A stretch of DNA of 64,000 nucleotides from Saprospiraceae bacterium (GTDB lineage: Bacteria; Bacteroidota; Bacteroidia; Chitinophagales; Saprospiraceae): contig JAGPCT010000004.1 in assembly GCA_018057925.1 (NCBI GenBank), positions 62,001-126,000 of the forward strand. Direction: 5' to 3'. The notes below the pieces were generated by a model. The model saw only the letters and a program-made list of their open reading frames with translations, was not told the origin of the DNA and made no database searches. The number at the start of each line of letters is the position of its first letter. Position 1 is the first letter of the stretch. Made by a program: the position numbers and the translations under genes. Positions 17,510 through 27,269 of the stretch are shown here, piece by piece.

Positions 17510-19993
17510 CTATTTTTTAATAAATTTAAACACCGTATTATTTTCTATTTGCACAAAATAAATGCCGCTGTGTAATGAAGACACATCGATGACATTATTA
17601 TGCATCGTCCCTTGCGAGCACTCTATTCCTCTGACGTCAAACACCTGAAAATACATTGGTTGCGATATACTGGATTCAAACATAAGATTATTTTCGGTAA
17701 TCGAATTTACTAAAATCAAACCATTGGATTGTAAATCGACGGCTTCGATTTCTGAATAACTTTTTTGTCCATCAAAGGATATAATTTCAAGTCGATAGTA
17801 ATTAAATCGATCCGTCTTGTTATCCATGTATTCAAATGAAAAATCTTTCTTCCCCGGCAAGTAATCCAACACGTCTAAGTCATGAAACCTTTTGTTATCT
17901 TTTGATTTTTGTAAAACAACCTCCTTTGTATTGTCCAGCCCTGTCAATGTGCCACTTATCCTGATTGATTTATCAGATTTTGCAGCTTCAAACTGTATCA
18001 CCTGAACAGGAAGGGGTATGATTGGATTCTCGCCTTCTACCCATACTGCATAAGACCGTGCTTTTAACTTGAGATTTAATATGCTGCCATTGAGAATTAT
18101 TTCACTATTGCCATTGCTCAATCCGGTCACATCGGTAAATTTTGTTCCATTGGGCACACCCGTCGTCTCAATATTTTGTTCTACTTCCATGTCTTCACCG
18201 GCAAAATTAATAGCGACTACAACATCTTTACCGGAAGGTAAGCCTTTTAACTGGTAAATCACGGAAGTATTAGGATACCCATGGATAAAGTTTGAGCTAT
18301 AACCAGAACCGATTGCAGTAAGATATACTGCCGATGTTGCGCCATAGATATAATCCTTATGTACTTTTATTAGTTGTTTGATGTAATCCTTAAGTGGTGG
18401 TGGAGCGCTTCGGTTGGCAGCGTCACCATAATAGCCAAAGTAATCGGGATAAAACACACAAGGTACACCCAATTGATTATTAGTTAAAATATAAGCATAA
18501 GGGAGCATCACATCATTTTGGACGAGGGAAGCAAAGCCTGAAGCATCGCGGAAGTCATGATTGTTGACAAAGGTGACAATATTATAACCGGATAATCCAC
18601 TTGCATTCAATGAAGAAGTAAAAATATTGCGGGCATCATACTCATAAGAATCACAAGCCTGACGTAATGATTCTCGTAGTGCAAAGTCAAAAATCTTTGG
18701 TTGCATCGCAGCCTTGGTTCCGGCATTCATTGACGCCAAGACGTTGTTTACCCAGCCCGTCAGTTCGCCTGTATTTGTGCTATACCACTCACCGACGATG
18801 AGGTCCAGGTCTATTCCATTATCATGCAAATAATCAAGCATATCTCCCACAAAATCAGCAGGAAAGTGCTTGACGGCATCCAACCGAAAGCCTTTTATGC
18901 CTAGTGTCTGACAGTTCCATTTCGCCCAAGCAAACAATGCATCTCTGGCACACGTGGTATTCTGGTCATAATCATAAAAGAAGAACATGCCGTCTTGATC
19001 ACCTTTTAGTCCGGTTGAATTGGTCAAATTGGGCTTAAAACAATCCCAATGCATCTCTCCCTGTCCACTCGGCAGTCCTGAAAAGTCGGTATAAGTCTGA
19101 TATTCTAATTGGTTTATGACATTGGCACCTGCACTTGCATTCCAAATACCATAAAAGCGGTGGTCAGAGTAATCCCCATTGGGATTGGTCATATATATTT
19201 CTAAATAATCTCCGGCAGCATTAAAATCACCGACATTGAGATGGACTTTGAACTCATCTACAGTACATCCACTTGCATCAGTATATCCTATCAAGTCAAC
19301 ACCCAGTGGCAGTGTGTTGTTTGTTTGGTTGCAATCGCCGCCACCATTGGGTTCTACCTCATTGATAACCGGCTGATTTTGATAGCCTACAAGAGAGGTT
19401 TGCATATAGAGTTTATAAGACTTATTGGCAAATCGACTATGTCCTGAAGCTGAGCTGAGTTTAAAATAATAATCTCCTGCGCCATTGCCACTACTTCCAC
19501 CTAAAGGTAAAATACAGCGGAAGCGATCAGAAGGGAAGGGATTGTCACCATTGTTGGCTTTATTCCAGTCAAAATTCTGTATGTAAGATTTTAATCCAGG
19601 ATTGTTTTCGGCTTTGCCTCCGTCGCGATGATTCATCACCATATCGGCAACAGGGTGAATAGAATTGCTGTTCAATTGATTTAACAATGCATCTAAAGAT
19701 GGTCTGTTGCCAAATCCCGTTGTTGTATTTCCGATATAGAGGTCTTTAGGATCATAACCATTACTACCTTGTCCAAAAGAAGAAGCAGTGTGTGGAGGTA
19801 ACCAAACATGCGTAAATCCGGCATCTTTCAACTTAACCACCTTGTTATTTAGGCTGTCAGCCCAGCTTTTTCCTGCAGCTGTCTTAGGATAATCCCAATA
19901 CCAGCCTTGCATCATAAACTGCTGGCAAAAGCCCGAAATTCCAAGAAACAAAAAGGAAAGAAGTAAACAATATTTTTTAAAACCAAAAATCAT
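17510..19993 (-). CDS. Secreted GH13 alpha-amylase with T9SS type A sorting domain
   Basis: An extracellular alpha-glucan hydrolase of 827 residues. Signal peptide at 1-23, then MQGWYWDYP and THVWLPPHT, typical of GH13 amylases. The conserved regions are visible: VADMVMNHRDGG (region I), GFRLDAVKHFP (region II, nucleophile Asp), LIVGEWYS (region III, acid/base Glu), and FVNNHDFRD (region IV, with Asn where Asp is more usual before NHD). A long insertion in the first third (residues ~140-300) carries cysteines and a DYYFKLSSA segment. The C-terminal ~80 residues, ending SGIYFVQIENNTVFKFIKK, form a T9SS type A domain. The putative porin gene upstream is on the same strand. Confidence 0.9.
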   Translation of the reverse strand: MIFGFKKYCLLLSFLFLGISGFCQQFMMQGWYWDYPKTAAGKSWADSLNNKVVKLKDAGFTHVWLPPHTASSFGQGSNGYDPKDLYIGNTTTGFGNRPSLDALLNQLNSNSIHPVADMVMNHRDGGKAENNPGLKSYIQNFDWNKANNGDNPFPSDRFRCILPLGGSSGNGAGDYYFKLSSASGHSRFANKSYKLYMQTSLVGYQNQPVINEVEPNGGGDCNQTNNTLPLGVDLIGYTDASGCTVDEFKVHLNVGDFNAAGDYLEIYMTNPNGDYSDHRFYGIWNASAGANVINQLEYQTYTDFSGLPSGQGEMHWDCFKPNLTNSTGLKGDQDGMFFFYDYDQNTTCARDALFAWAKWNCQTLGIKGFRLDAVKHFPADFVGDMLDYLHDNGIDLDLIVGEWYSTNTGELTGWVNNVLASMNAGTKAAMQPKIFDFALRESLRQACDSYEYDARNIFTSSLNASGLSGYNIVTFVNNHDFRDASGFASLVQNDVMLPYAYILTNNQLGVPCVFYPDYFGYYGDAANRSAPPPLKDYIKQLIKVHKDYIYGATSAVYLTAIGSGYSSNFIHGYPNTSVIYQLKGLPSGKDVVVAINFAGEDMEVEQNIETTGVPNGTKFTDVTGLSNGNSEIILNGSILNLKLKARSYAVWVEGENPIIPLPVQVIQFEAAKSDKSIRISGTLTGLDNTKEVVLQKSKDNKRFHDLDVLDYLPGKKDFSFEYMDNKTDRFNYYRLEIISFDGQKSYSEIEAVDLQSNGLILVNSITENNLMFESSISQPMYFQVFDVRGIECSQGTMHNNVIDVSSLHSGIYFVQIENNTVFKFIKK

Positions 19994-20068
19994 CTGAAAG
20001 CTTATTATTTAGAAAGAAAAGACAAACATAAAAAAGGGAAATGAAAAAGTGGCCCTATATTGTTGAAA

Positions 20069-22012
20069 TCAATTGTTAAATGTCCAGTCAAAGCCTAACC
20101 GAATGGCAAAGGCATCGATAGGATATTGGGCGATCTGAAATTGTCCGCTCTTATCATAGAGACTGTTGATATTGTCCAATCTGATAAAGCCTCGTAGAAG
20201 TCTTATTTTGTAAGACAGAAAGGCATCATAGGTAAACACGTTGCTGTTTGAACTTGATTCGATATTGTACAAATTGAATAATATCGGGCTATATCCCATT
20301 CGATTGTAACCAGCCAAAACTCTACCTTCCAAACCGATATTGATAGTCAGTTTTTTACTAAAAAGTCTGCCTTCGACATAAGCAGCATGACGACTCACCC
20401 ATTGTGGTAATCTCAGATTGTCATCACTGCTAAGCTGCCACAAAGCACTATTGTCCATGTGAAATACTCCCCATTTCAATTGATGTTTTACTTGTATTCC
20501 GGTCACGGACAGTGCATGTTCAATCTGTTGTGTCTGCCAATTGTTATCAATATATGTATAGTTTTGAATGACGTTTTGGTGAATAGAGGCTTCCAGCTTA
20601 ATAGCAGGTATCTTTACCCTTCCACCGAAATAGGTATGGAAGGTATTCTTTGCATCCTTTGAAAAGATTGACTTGGAATTAAGGTGCAAATTGGTCAATA
20701 GATAGGAAGGGGATTGATTGCTTGCCTCAAACCACGCGTCTGCCTGCAACAACTTACCCAACCGCCCATGAACATTACTTTTAAGGTTAAAAATAGGAGT
20801 CAGGGAATTGAGCAAATAATAGCCCTTTGCTTGGATTCCTGCAATGTCTGACAGGCTCCAGTGACCATCTCCTTCGAGCATCAATAAGGAAAATGACGAA
20901 TCAGTTGGGAGATAAGAAAGTCGGTTATGTTCCAACGCTAAGCCACCTCGCAGATAATCGGTAGTCTGATGAATCATCTTGTTTTCTGTGCCGACCAAAG
21001 AAAGGTATGCTCTATTGAGGAATACTTTGTGCTCATAATTATTGCGAACTCCCCTGATATCCCGGTTAAAATTCCGATAGTATATTGAGTCTGCAGTTGA
21101 TCTCACGTTGGTGTCATAAAATAAGTTGTTCGTGCGCTTATAACTGATTTCATAGCCCAAATGGAGGCCTTGATTAGAATCGGTTTTTTTCTTGCCGATG
21201 AGATACAGGTCATTATTGAATAAAATACCCCATTCACGATATTTAGAGCCTCCTTCACCAATATTTACAGGCATACTTAGCCTTTGCCCGCTTGGCCCGG
21301 AGGAGATGTCAAGATATTGGAATACGCCACCATTTTCTTCACGCAGGAATTGATTGTAAATATAGATGAGGTGCGTCTTATACCGGTTATTCCAATGATT
21401 TTGTTCGAGGCCGACTGCAAAATTGGTGTTGCGCATCCGATCCCTCAAAAACTCTCCAACTTGGTTGATACGAGTATAGTCAAGATTAAAAGTGAGGTTT
21501 TTGGCAAATTTGCGGCTAAACTTCCCTGTAAAAACATTGTCGTCTCTAACACCTGTTGTCGTGGCACAACGCACTTGAGTATAGGGTGTCGTTGGACGGT
21601 ACAACTTAAAGTTGTCAAAAGTCATGGTATATAAATCAAATCCATGCACAGCGATATCAAATGCCGATCGTTCTTTAGGTCTGAAAAGTGGGTTGAAAGC
21701 CGGCGAACCGATATTACCCAAGGTAAGATAATCTACATCTTGCGCTCTGGCAAAATCAATTTGCCTCATGCTAAGGCTAAGTAAACTATCATCAAACGGC
21801 AATAAGGTATAACGGCGTCCATATTGGACATAGGTAACTTTTAGGGTGTCATTGTCAAACAAGTCTGCCAAAAGCTCATTTTGAGTACTATCTTTCTTTG
21901 GAATAGTGTCTTGACTTGTATCAAAATTTTTATTCAAATTACGATCCTGCGCTTGAGTATCCACACTATAAAAACTTAAAATGCTTAAAAGGACTACCAA
22001 GACCTCAAGCAT
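20069..22012 (-). CDS. Putative porin, outer-membrane beta-barrel
   Basis: About 647 residues of alternating polar and aromatic residues typical of a large outer-membrane barrel, resembling the 'putative porin' family (PF14121-like) of Bacteroidota. Features: FNPLFRPKERSAFDIAVHGFDLY early on, TTGVRDDNVFTGKFSRKFAKN, and an aromatic C-terminal strand ending FDWTFNN. The start at 22012 (MLEVLVVLLSILSFYSVDTQAQ) gives a clean signal peptide; the alternative at 22066 adds 18 residues. It may take up oligosaccharides released by the neighbouring amylase, but this rests only on proximity. Confidence 0.75.
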   Translation of the reverse strand: MLEVLVVLLSILSFYSVDTQAQDRNLNKNFDTSQDTIPKKDSTQNELLADLFDNDTLKVTYVQYGRRYTLLPFDDSLLSLSMRQIDFARAQDVDYLTLGNIGSPAFNPLFRPKERSAFDIAVHGFDLYTMTFDNFKLYRPTTPYTQVRCATTTGVRDDNVFTGKFSRKFAKNLTFNLDYTRINQVGEFLRDRMRNTNFAVGLEQNHWNNRYKTHLIYIYNQFLREENGGVFQYLDISSGPSGQRLSMPVNIGEGGSKYREWGILFNNDLYLIGKKKTDSNQGLHLGYEISYKRTNNLFYDTNVRSTADSIYYRNFNRDIRGVRNNYEHKVFLNRAYLSLVGTENKMIHQTTDYLRGGLALEHNRLSYLPTDSSFSLLMLEGDGHWSLSDIAGIQAKGYYLLNSLTPIFNLKSNVHGRLGKLLQADAWFEASNQSPSYLLTNLHLNSKSIFSKDAKNTFHTYFGGRVKIPAIKLEASIHQNVIQNYTYIDNNWQTQQIEHALSVTGIQVKHQLKWGVFHMDNSALWQLSSDDNLRLPQWVSRHAAYVEGRLFSKKLTINIGLEGRVLAGYNRMGYSPILFNLYNIESSSNSNVFTYDAFLSYKIRLLRGFIRLDNINSLYDKSGQFQIAQYPIDAFAIRLGFDWTFNN

Positions 22013-22066
22013 ATTCCGTCTTTGCTTTAGCAATAATAGTACAGGATAAATCAGAATATATCTCAA

Positions 22067-22430
22067 GTAAAATACAACATTTTAATGCACAAACTTAAAG
22101 TATTTACATCGACTCATTTCAAATAAATGAAAATAAATTAAAAAGAAAAAAGGTATGATTGAAGGTACATGAAAAAAAGTCACCACAAATTCAAATGAGT
22201 TGAGTTTCTTCAAATGATTGAAATTTGTACAATATGTCCTGTAAATAATAGACCAAACTATTTATATTAACCTCTCGTTAATACCTTGGAAACTGTTATA
22301 AATAAACTTCAATAACGTTAAAATATTATTAAAAAATTAAAAAAGTATATTAATAATAACAACACATTAATATATAATATTTAGTTTTACAGATTGGTAT
22401 AAAATTATTTAATTACGTAAAAAATAAAAA
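22067..22430. other. Intergenic region, no gene seen
   Basis: A 364-bp gap, very AT-rich, especially 22310-22430, between the divergent porin and beta-barrel genes. It must contain two promoters, but no TANNTTTG box with a spaced TTTG was convincing, and none of the window's repeat families occurs here. Confidence 0.45.
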
Positions 22431-22952
22431 ATGAAAAAATTACTTCTCCTTTTTATGCTTGTATATGTTGGGACAGTCAACGCACAAGAGAACAATAAAG
22501 TCTATAAAAATGAAATATCAATAGATGCATTGCACCTTGTGCTGGGCAATGTTGGATTATCGTATGAATATTTGATAAATGAAAATTCAGGCTTCGGCTT
22601 ATATGGTGAATTTAATGTGGACAACAATAGGGCTTGGGATATTGATGCGGCTTATGGTATCAACTATCGCTTGTATGTTGGTTCAAGATATGCATCCGGA
22701 TTTTTCATAGAGGGAGGTCTTGGTGGTTTTAATACTTCTAACTATTATTACAATTCTAAAAAGGAGACTTCCTTTCAGTTTGGGCCCACATTTGCGCTTG
22801 GTGGCAAATTTGTAATTCGCAAGCAGTTAGTATTTCAGTTTTTTGGTGGCTTAGGTCGTAATTTTATAAGTAAAGACAAGGATAATTCAATTTACTACGA
22901 AGATCAAATTATTTTTCCACGCTTTGGAGTGTCTATTGGAAAAAGATTTTAG
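22431..22952 (+). CDS. Small outer-membrane beta-barrel protein
   Basis: A 173-residue exported protein: MKKLLLLFMLVYVGTVNAQ signal peptide, then eight or so amphipathic strands with turns of Gly and Asn, and a final strand FPRFGVSIGKRF ending in an aromatic residue as expected for the BAM complex. The pattern (LVLGNVGLSYEYLINENSGFG, GINYRLYVG) resembles DUF3575/OmpA-like eight-stranded barrels. Function unknown. It stands alone. Confidence 0.7.
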   Translation: MKKLLLLFMLVYVGTVNAQENNKVYKNEISIDALHLVLGNVGLSYEYLINENSGFGLYGEFNVDNNRAWDIDAAYGINYRLYVGSRYASGFFIEGGLGGFNTSNYYYNSKKETSFQFGPTFALGGKFVIRKQLVFQFFGGLGRNFISKDKDNSIYYEDQIIFPRFGVSIGKRF

Positions 22953-23280
22953 AAGTTGTTTTTATTGCTTACCGGAGTTAGATGCATGTTAAGTACTCGG
23001 ATATAGTTGTGCAATAAAAACGATTGAAATGTTTAGTACAAACCCGCTATTCCGTAATATTGTATATACCGAAAACACTTGAGTTGAACCAGCAACTATC
23101 TTTGTAGCCCCTTGCTCCCTAAAAGTGGACGAAATAGGCAATGGTCAGACTCATAGTAAATTGGTATAAAGAATGAAACGTTAAGGCAAAGGAGATTTTC
23201 TAGTTATTTCGAAATATGGTCGCCTTGCCTTCAGAGTACTGACTTTATTCGGAATAGGAGTATGTACAGAATCGTCTATA

Positions 23281-23367
23281 ATTCTGATTGGATATTCGAC
23301 ATTGTCCTAAACGAATATCCAATCGGTATTTAAGAAAGTTTGATTGTTTTATAATCCAATTTGGTAT
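23281..23367 (+). repeat. Family B-like repeat with perfect 13-bp inverted arms
   Basis: GATTGGATATTCG (23286-23298) and CGAATATCCAATC (23312-23324) are perfect inverted copies around a 13-base spacer, and both match the end of family B. A second end, CCAATTTGGTAT, closes the block at 23367. The rest of the 501-bp gap (22953-23453) holds no gene; an AAGGCAA/TTGCCTT inverted pair lies near 23180-23232. Confidence 0.6.
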
Positions 23368-23453
23368 ATCCTTAATTTTATAGCAATTTAAACAAATAAA
23401 CACAGCAAAACCGTTACCTTTCGGAAAATAAATTCATTACAATCCGGCTGACA

Positions 23454-24449
23454 ATGACTGTTTCTGTCATCATTCCATACTACAACGCAGCAAAAACGCT
23501 TAAAAACACTGTTGAAAGTGTGATGTCTCAGCGTATGATGCCATTGGAAATTATTTTGGTGGACAACAATTCTTCGGATGAAAGTCCAATGATAGCCAAA
23601 GAGCTCAGTACGCAATATCCCAAAATACGCCTTGTCCATGAAGAGAGGAAGGGTGCTAACTATGCCCGTAATAAAGGGATGAGAGTGGCTCAAGGCAATT
23701 GGCTACAGTTTCTGGATGCTGATGATGAACTATTGCCTGACAAACTATTGCATCAAATTAATTTGATTCAAAGCAAAATGAAGCCATCTGATATGATAGT
23801 TGGAGAGGCTTACATCCGAATTGTCAATCCACATGGAATGATTCATCAGTTTGTAAAACCGGTCCCTCAAGATCTTATCCAAGGTCTGGTCTTAGGTACA
23901 GCAGGCAGTACTTGTAGCAACCTTTGGAAAAGAGAATTTTTGAATGATATTGCCGGATGGGATGAAGACCACGTCTATTTAAACGATCCATTTTTGGTCC
24001 TAAAGTGCGTCCGTCATGGCGCCGTCATAATAACTGACAATATCCCTCTTACCGTGATTCATCAGGATTACCGCGAAGCATCATATAGCAGACCTATGAC
24101 TTCCGAACACCTTACTGCATTGATGGATGATGTTCATTCTTTCTATGTTGAATTAACCGATTATATACAAATGCAGGAGTCATCAAATTCAGACTATTTG
24201 AAGCTTTTAAGACAAAGACAATTTCTAACTTATTGTAACTTCAAACTACAATATGGCGAAGACTTTCCGGAAATTATTCGTCATTCAAAAATCAGAAATA
24301 ATCTCAATTTTCATTTTATTTCGGCACTGAAATCGTATTATTATTTTCTCATATCCTATAAAGTAAAATCCACAGGAATGCTGAAGTATCCTTCATTACT
24401 ATGGAATTCAGTGATTCATATCAGAAAGTTTTTTTCGTTATTTTCATAA
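23454..24449 (+). CDS. Glycosyltransferase family 2
   Basis: A 331-residue GT-A enzyme. The N-terminus is classic GT2: VSVIIPYYNAAKTLKNTVES, then ILVDNNSSDES, ARNKGMRVAQGNWLQFLDADDEL with the DxD metal/nucleotide motif. No membrane helix is obvious, so it is probably cytoplasmic and acts on a lipid-linked or surface polysaccharide precursor. The sugar donor and acceptor cannot be deduced. A second GT2 gene follows after about 150 bases. Confidence 0.88.
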   Translation: MTVSVIIPYYNAAKTLKNTVESVMSQRMMPLEIILVDNNSSDESPMIAKELSTQYPKIRLVHEERKGANYARNKGMRVAQGNWLQFLDADDELLPDKLLHQINLIQSKMKPSDMIVGEAYIRIVNPHGMIHQFVKPVPQDLIQGLVLGTAGSTCSNLWKREFLNDIAGWDEDHVYLNDPFLVLKCVRHGAVIITDNIPLTVIHQDYREASYSRPMTSEHLTALMDDVHSFYVELTDYIQMQESSNSDYLKLLRQRQFLTYCNFKLQYGEDFPEIIRHSKIRNNLNFHFISALKSYYYFLISYKVKSTGMLKYPSLLWNSVIHIRKFFSLFS

Positions 24450-24508
24450 AAAAGAAGAAGTTCGGTTCAGGTTAATAATTAAAAGCACTTTTTTTCAGAA
24501 CTGCCGGG

Positions 24509-24516
24509 TATCTTTG
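24509..24516 (+). promoter_or_regulatory. Candidate -7 box (TATCTTTG) before the membrane GT2 gene
   Basis: TATCTTTG matches the Bacteroidota -7 consensus, about 95 bases before the start of the downstream GT2 gene. No TTG at the usual spacing upstream. Confidence 0.35.
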
Positions 24517-24608
24517 TTTACCTTAGCATTCGATAATCTACAACGCTATACTAGCATGATTTTTAATTCTAAATATCTATTCTGTCAACCAAATGGTTTT
24601 TCTAAGTG

Positions 24609-25715
24609 ATGATGGCACTTTTTATAGGTATTCTGGCTGTAGTGGTAGTCGTTCAGGCTTTATTTTGGATATTATGTGCTCATCAATTAGACCGACAATC
24701 CGGCATATTTCCAAAAGAAAATCTCGATGTTTCGTTGATAATTTGCGCTCGCAATGAGGCCGACAATTTATTGAACTATCTTCCCTGTTTTTTGAATCAA
24801 AAAGGGGTCAATTTGGAGGTAATAGTAGTGGATGACCATAGCACCGATCAAAGCATTTCAATATTAGAAGAATTAGCCATAAATCATCCGGAGCTACGCA
24901 TCATTCAAATGGAGTCAAAGCATCATCCCGGTAAAAAGGATGCGTTATTAAAAGGAATATTAAGTGCACAGCACGACATTATCATATTGGCTGATGCCGA
25001 TTGTTATCCTGCTTCTGATAGATGGGCTGCGTTGATGTCGGCGCCTTTAGCCGATGGATATTGCATTGTTGCCGGTTACAGTCCGATATTGGCAGAAAAG
25101 ACTTTTGTAAACAGCTATTCACGGTATGAAAATGTCATTACGGCTTTGCAATATATTGGCTTGGGTCGTTTGGGATGGCCATATATGGGGGTAGGGCGTA
25201 ATCTTGCATATCATAAGAAGGCACTGGAGGCGGTCGGGTATTTCAAAGAGCATACGGATATTGCTGCCGGTGATGATGATCTCACCGTTCAGTCAATACT
25301 TGCAAAGAAAGGATGCAGATCCATATACTTTCAGACGGATATACATAGCTTCGTCAACACAAAGGGAATACGTGATGCAGGTCAATATGTCGCTCAAAAG
25401 ACAAGACATTACAGTGTCAGCAGTAGGTATCCGGCTACAATTCAATATATGTTGGCTGGAATTCATTTTTCTTGGTTGATGTTTTATATATGGTTAGCAA
25501 TATGTGTTGCTATGCATCTATGGATCGCGGGATTTTTTTTGCTCATCGTCCATTTTGTAATCAGATGGCTGGGTTGGATAAAAATTCAAAAAAGTTTACG
25601 TCAAGGATTTTCTATAGTTGATTGGGTCGGGTTTGAAATATTGTATCCTTGGATAACATTAATTCTGACTATTTTTGGGCTTCTTAAAAAGCAAAAAGCG
25701 TGGAAATCATTTTAA
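24609..25715 (+). CDS. Membrane-bound glycosyltransferase family 2
   Basis: About 368 residues: an N-terminal membrane anchor (MALFIGILAVVVVVQALFWIL), a GT2 catalytic domain (VSLIICARNEADNL, VIVVDDHSTDQS, ILADADCYP with DxD, and AAGDDDLTVQ as the acceptor/base region) and two or three C-terminal membrane helices. The architecture is that of membrane GT2 proteins transferring sugars to lipid carriers. GTG at 24606 and ATGs at 24609 and 24612 are all possible starts. The end overlaps rsmG by 16 bases. Confidence 0.88.
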   Translation: MMALFIGILAVVVVVQALFWILCAHQLDRQSGIFPKENLDVSLIICARNEADNLLNYLPCFLNQKGVNLEVIVVDDHSTDQSISILEELAINHPELRIIQMESKHHPGKKDALLKGILSAQHDIIILADADCYPASDRWAALMSAPLADGYCIVAGYSPILAEKTFVNSYSRYENVITALQYIGLGRLGWPYMGVGRNLAYHKKALEAVGYFKEHTDIAAGDDDLTVQSILAKKGCRSIYFQTDIHSFVNTKGIRDAGQYVAQKTRHYSVSSRYPATIQYMLAGIHFSWLMFYIWLAICVAMHLWIAGFFLLIVHFVIRWLGWIKIQKSLRQGFSIVDWVGFEILYPWITLILTIFGLLKKQKAWKSF

Positions 25716-26332
25716 AATATTTTAAGAATCTCAGCGACCGACAAAAAGAACAGTTTGCACAACTAATGCCGTTGTATAAAGAGTGGAATGAAAAGATTAA
25801 CCTCATTTCAAGGAAGGATATAGACTATCTTTATACACACCATGTATTGCATAGTCTGGCGATAGCAAAGTATGTCAACTTTAAGCCGGGCGCAAAGGTG
25901 ATGGATCTGGGGACTGGGGGCGGATTTCCGGCTATTCCATTGGCAATATTATTTCCGGAGACTCAATTTTATGCAGTGGATAGTATTGCTAAAAAAATCA
26001 AGGTTGTCGGAGATATCAGTGAGCGCCTCAATCTGACCAATGTTGAGGCGATTGTATCCCGGGCAGAAAGCATGAAAATCAAGGTGGACTTTGTGGTGAC
26101 CCGTGCTGTAGCTGATTTGAAGGAGTTGACCCAATGGTCTATGAAGCACATCAGTCAACAGGAGAGGCATGCCATCCCCAATGGCTTGATTGCTTTGAAA
26201 GGCCCTTTGTTCAAGCAGGAGGCAAAGCTATTGCCTAAGGGAGACTTTGTGGATAGTTATGCCATAAGTAAGTATTTTCCGGAATCTTATTTTGAAGAAA
26301 AATATATCGTTTATGTACAGGGGCGGGGTTGA
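25700..26332 (+). CDS. rsmG: 16S rRNA (guanine-527-N7)-methyltransferase RsmG
   Basis: Methylates N7 of G527 in 16S rRNA with S-adenosylmethionine. The 210-residue protein has WNEKINLISRKD near the start, the SAM-binding motif VMDLGTGGGFPAIPLAILFP, and VVTRAVADLKELTQW. It begins with GTG at 25700 inside the 3' end of the GT2 gene (16-base overlap), so it is probably coupled to that gene in translation. Normal length for the family. Confidence 0.95.
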   Translation: MEIILKYFKNLSDRQKEQFAQLMPLYKEWNEKINLISRKDIDYLYTHHVLHSLAIAKYVNFKPGAKVMDLGTGGGFPAIPLAILFPETQFYAVDSIAKKIKVVGDISERLNLTNVEAIVSRAESMKIKVDFVVTRAVADLKELTQWSMKHISQQERHAIPNGLIALKGPLFKQEAKLLPKGDFVDSYAISKYFPESYFEEKYIVYVQGRG

Positions 26333-26363
26333 AAAAAGGAGAAAATTATTAATCACCTGAATA

Positions 26364-26492
26364 ATACCGAATTGACTTTTAACATAGACCAATTGATGGA
26401 AAAGATATATTGGTCTATTTAAAAGTATCAGCGGTATTACGATTGTATAAAAGTAAAATAGATTGGTTTATTTTACTTTTACAATTCGTATA
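26364..26492 (+). repeat. Family D palindromic repeat, long form
   Basis: Starts ATACCGAATTGACTTTTAA and ends AATTCGTAT. Two hairpins are visible: ATAGACCAAT pairing with ATTGGTCTAT across ~15 bases, and AAAAGTAAAATA pairing perfectly with TATTTTACTTTT across eight bases. It fills the gap between rsmG and pdxJ. The short form at 33270-33345 lacks the second left arm. Confidence 0.72.
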
Positions 26493-26519
26493 AAATATAG
26501 ATTCATACATTAAGAAAGA

Positions 26520-27269
26520 ATGAATACAAAATTAAGCGTTAACGTTAATAAAATAGCTTTAGTTCGTAATTCAAGAGGAGCCAATTATCCTGATTTGTTG
26601 CGGATGAGCTTAGATTTAGAAGATTATGGTGCTGAGGGTATAACGGTACATCCAAGGCCCGATGAAAGGCATATTCGATATGACGACATCCCGATATTGA
26701 GAGCGCACATCGAAACAGAATTAAACATCGAAGGCTATCCAACCGATGATTTTATTAAGCTGGTCATCGACAATCATGCCGATCAGGTCACGCTTGTGCC
26801 TGATCCACCGGGAGCATTGACTTCGGATCATGGCTGGGATTTTAAGAAAGACAGCACCTTTTTACAAAGGATCATTCCGGCCTTTAAATCAGCAGGAATC
26901 AGGGTTTCGTTGTTTATAGATGCTGATGCAGACCATGTCAATGCCGCACAAGATACAGGGGCTGATAGAATTGAGCTTTATACAGGACCTTACGCACATA
27001 GGTACGAAGTTGATAAGAAAGGAGATATACAAGGCCACATTGCAGCATCCCGTCGGGCTATGGAGATTGGAATGGGTGTAAATGCAGGACATGATCTTAA
27101 TTTGAAAAACCTTGCCTTTTATGCCCATAGCCTACCTTTGTTGCAGGAAGTATCTATCGGTCACGCCCTAATCGTAGATGCAATGTATTGGGGATATTCC
27201 AATGCTATACAGATGTACAAAGATCGCCTTGCACATCCGGAGCATTATTTATCCCCAATTCAGCAGTAA
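26520..27269 (+). CDS. pdxJ: Pyridoxine 5'-phosphate synthase PdxJ
   Basis: Condenses 1-deoxy-xylulose 5-phosphate with 3-amino-2-oxopropyl phosphate to pyridoxine 5'-phosphate in the DXP-dependent B6 pathway. The 249-residue TIM barrel shows KLSVNVNKIALVRNSRG, YGAEGITVHPRPDERHI, QVTLVPDPPGALTSDHGWD, RVSLFIDAD and GVNAGHDLNLKNL, and ends with the usual YWGYSNAIQMY segment. The last four codons and the TAA stop lie within a family A repeat (27257-27401), so insertion of the repeat may have set the present C-terminus. Confidence 0.95.
   Translation: MNTKLSVNVNKIALVRNSRGANYPDLLRMSLDLEDYGAEGITVHPRPDERHIRYDDIPILRAHIETELNIEGYPTDDFIKLVIDNHADQVTLVPDPPGALTSDHGWDFKKDSTFLQRIIPAFKSAGIRVSLFIDADADHVNAAQDTGADRIELYTGPYAHRYEVDKKGDIQGHIAASRRAMEIGMGVNAGHDLNLKNLAFYAHSLPLLQEVSIGHALIVDAMYWGYSNAIQMYKDRLAHPEHYLSPIQQ

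Noticed and set aside
17325..17561. Open frame of 78 codons on the plus strand
   Set aside because: It runs across a family A repeat and the end of the GH13 gene; similar frames in other repeat copies are not conserved.
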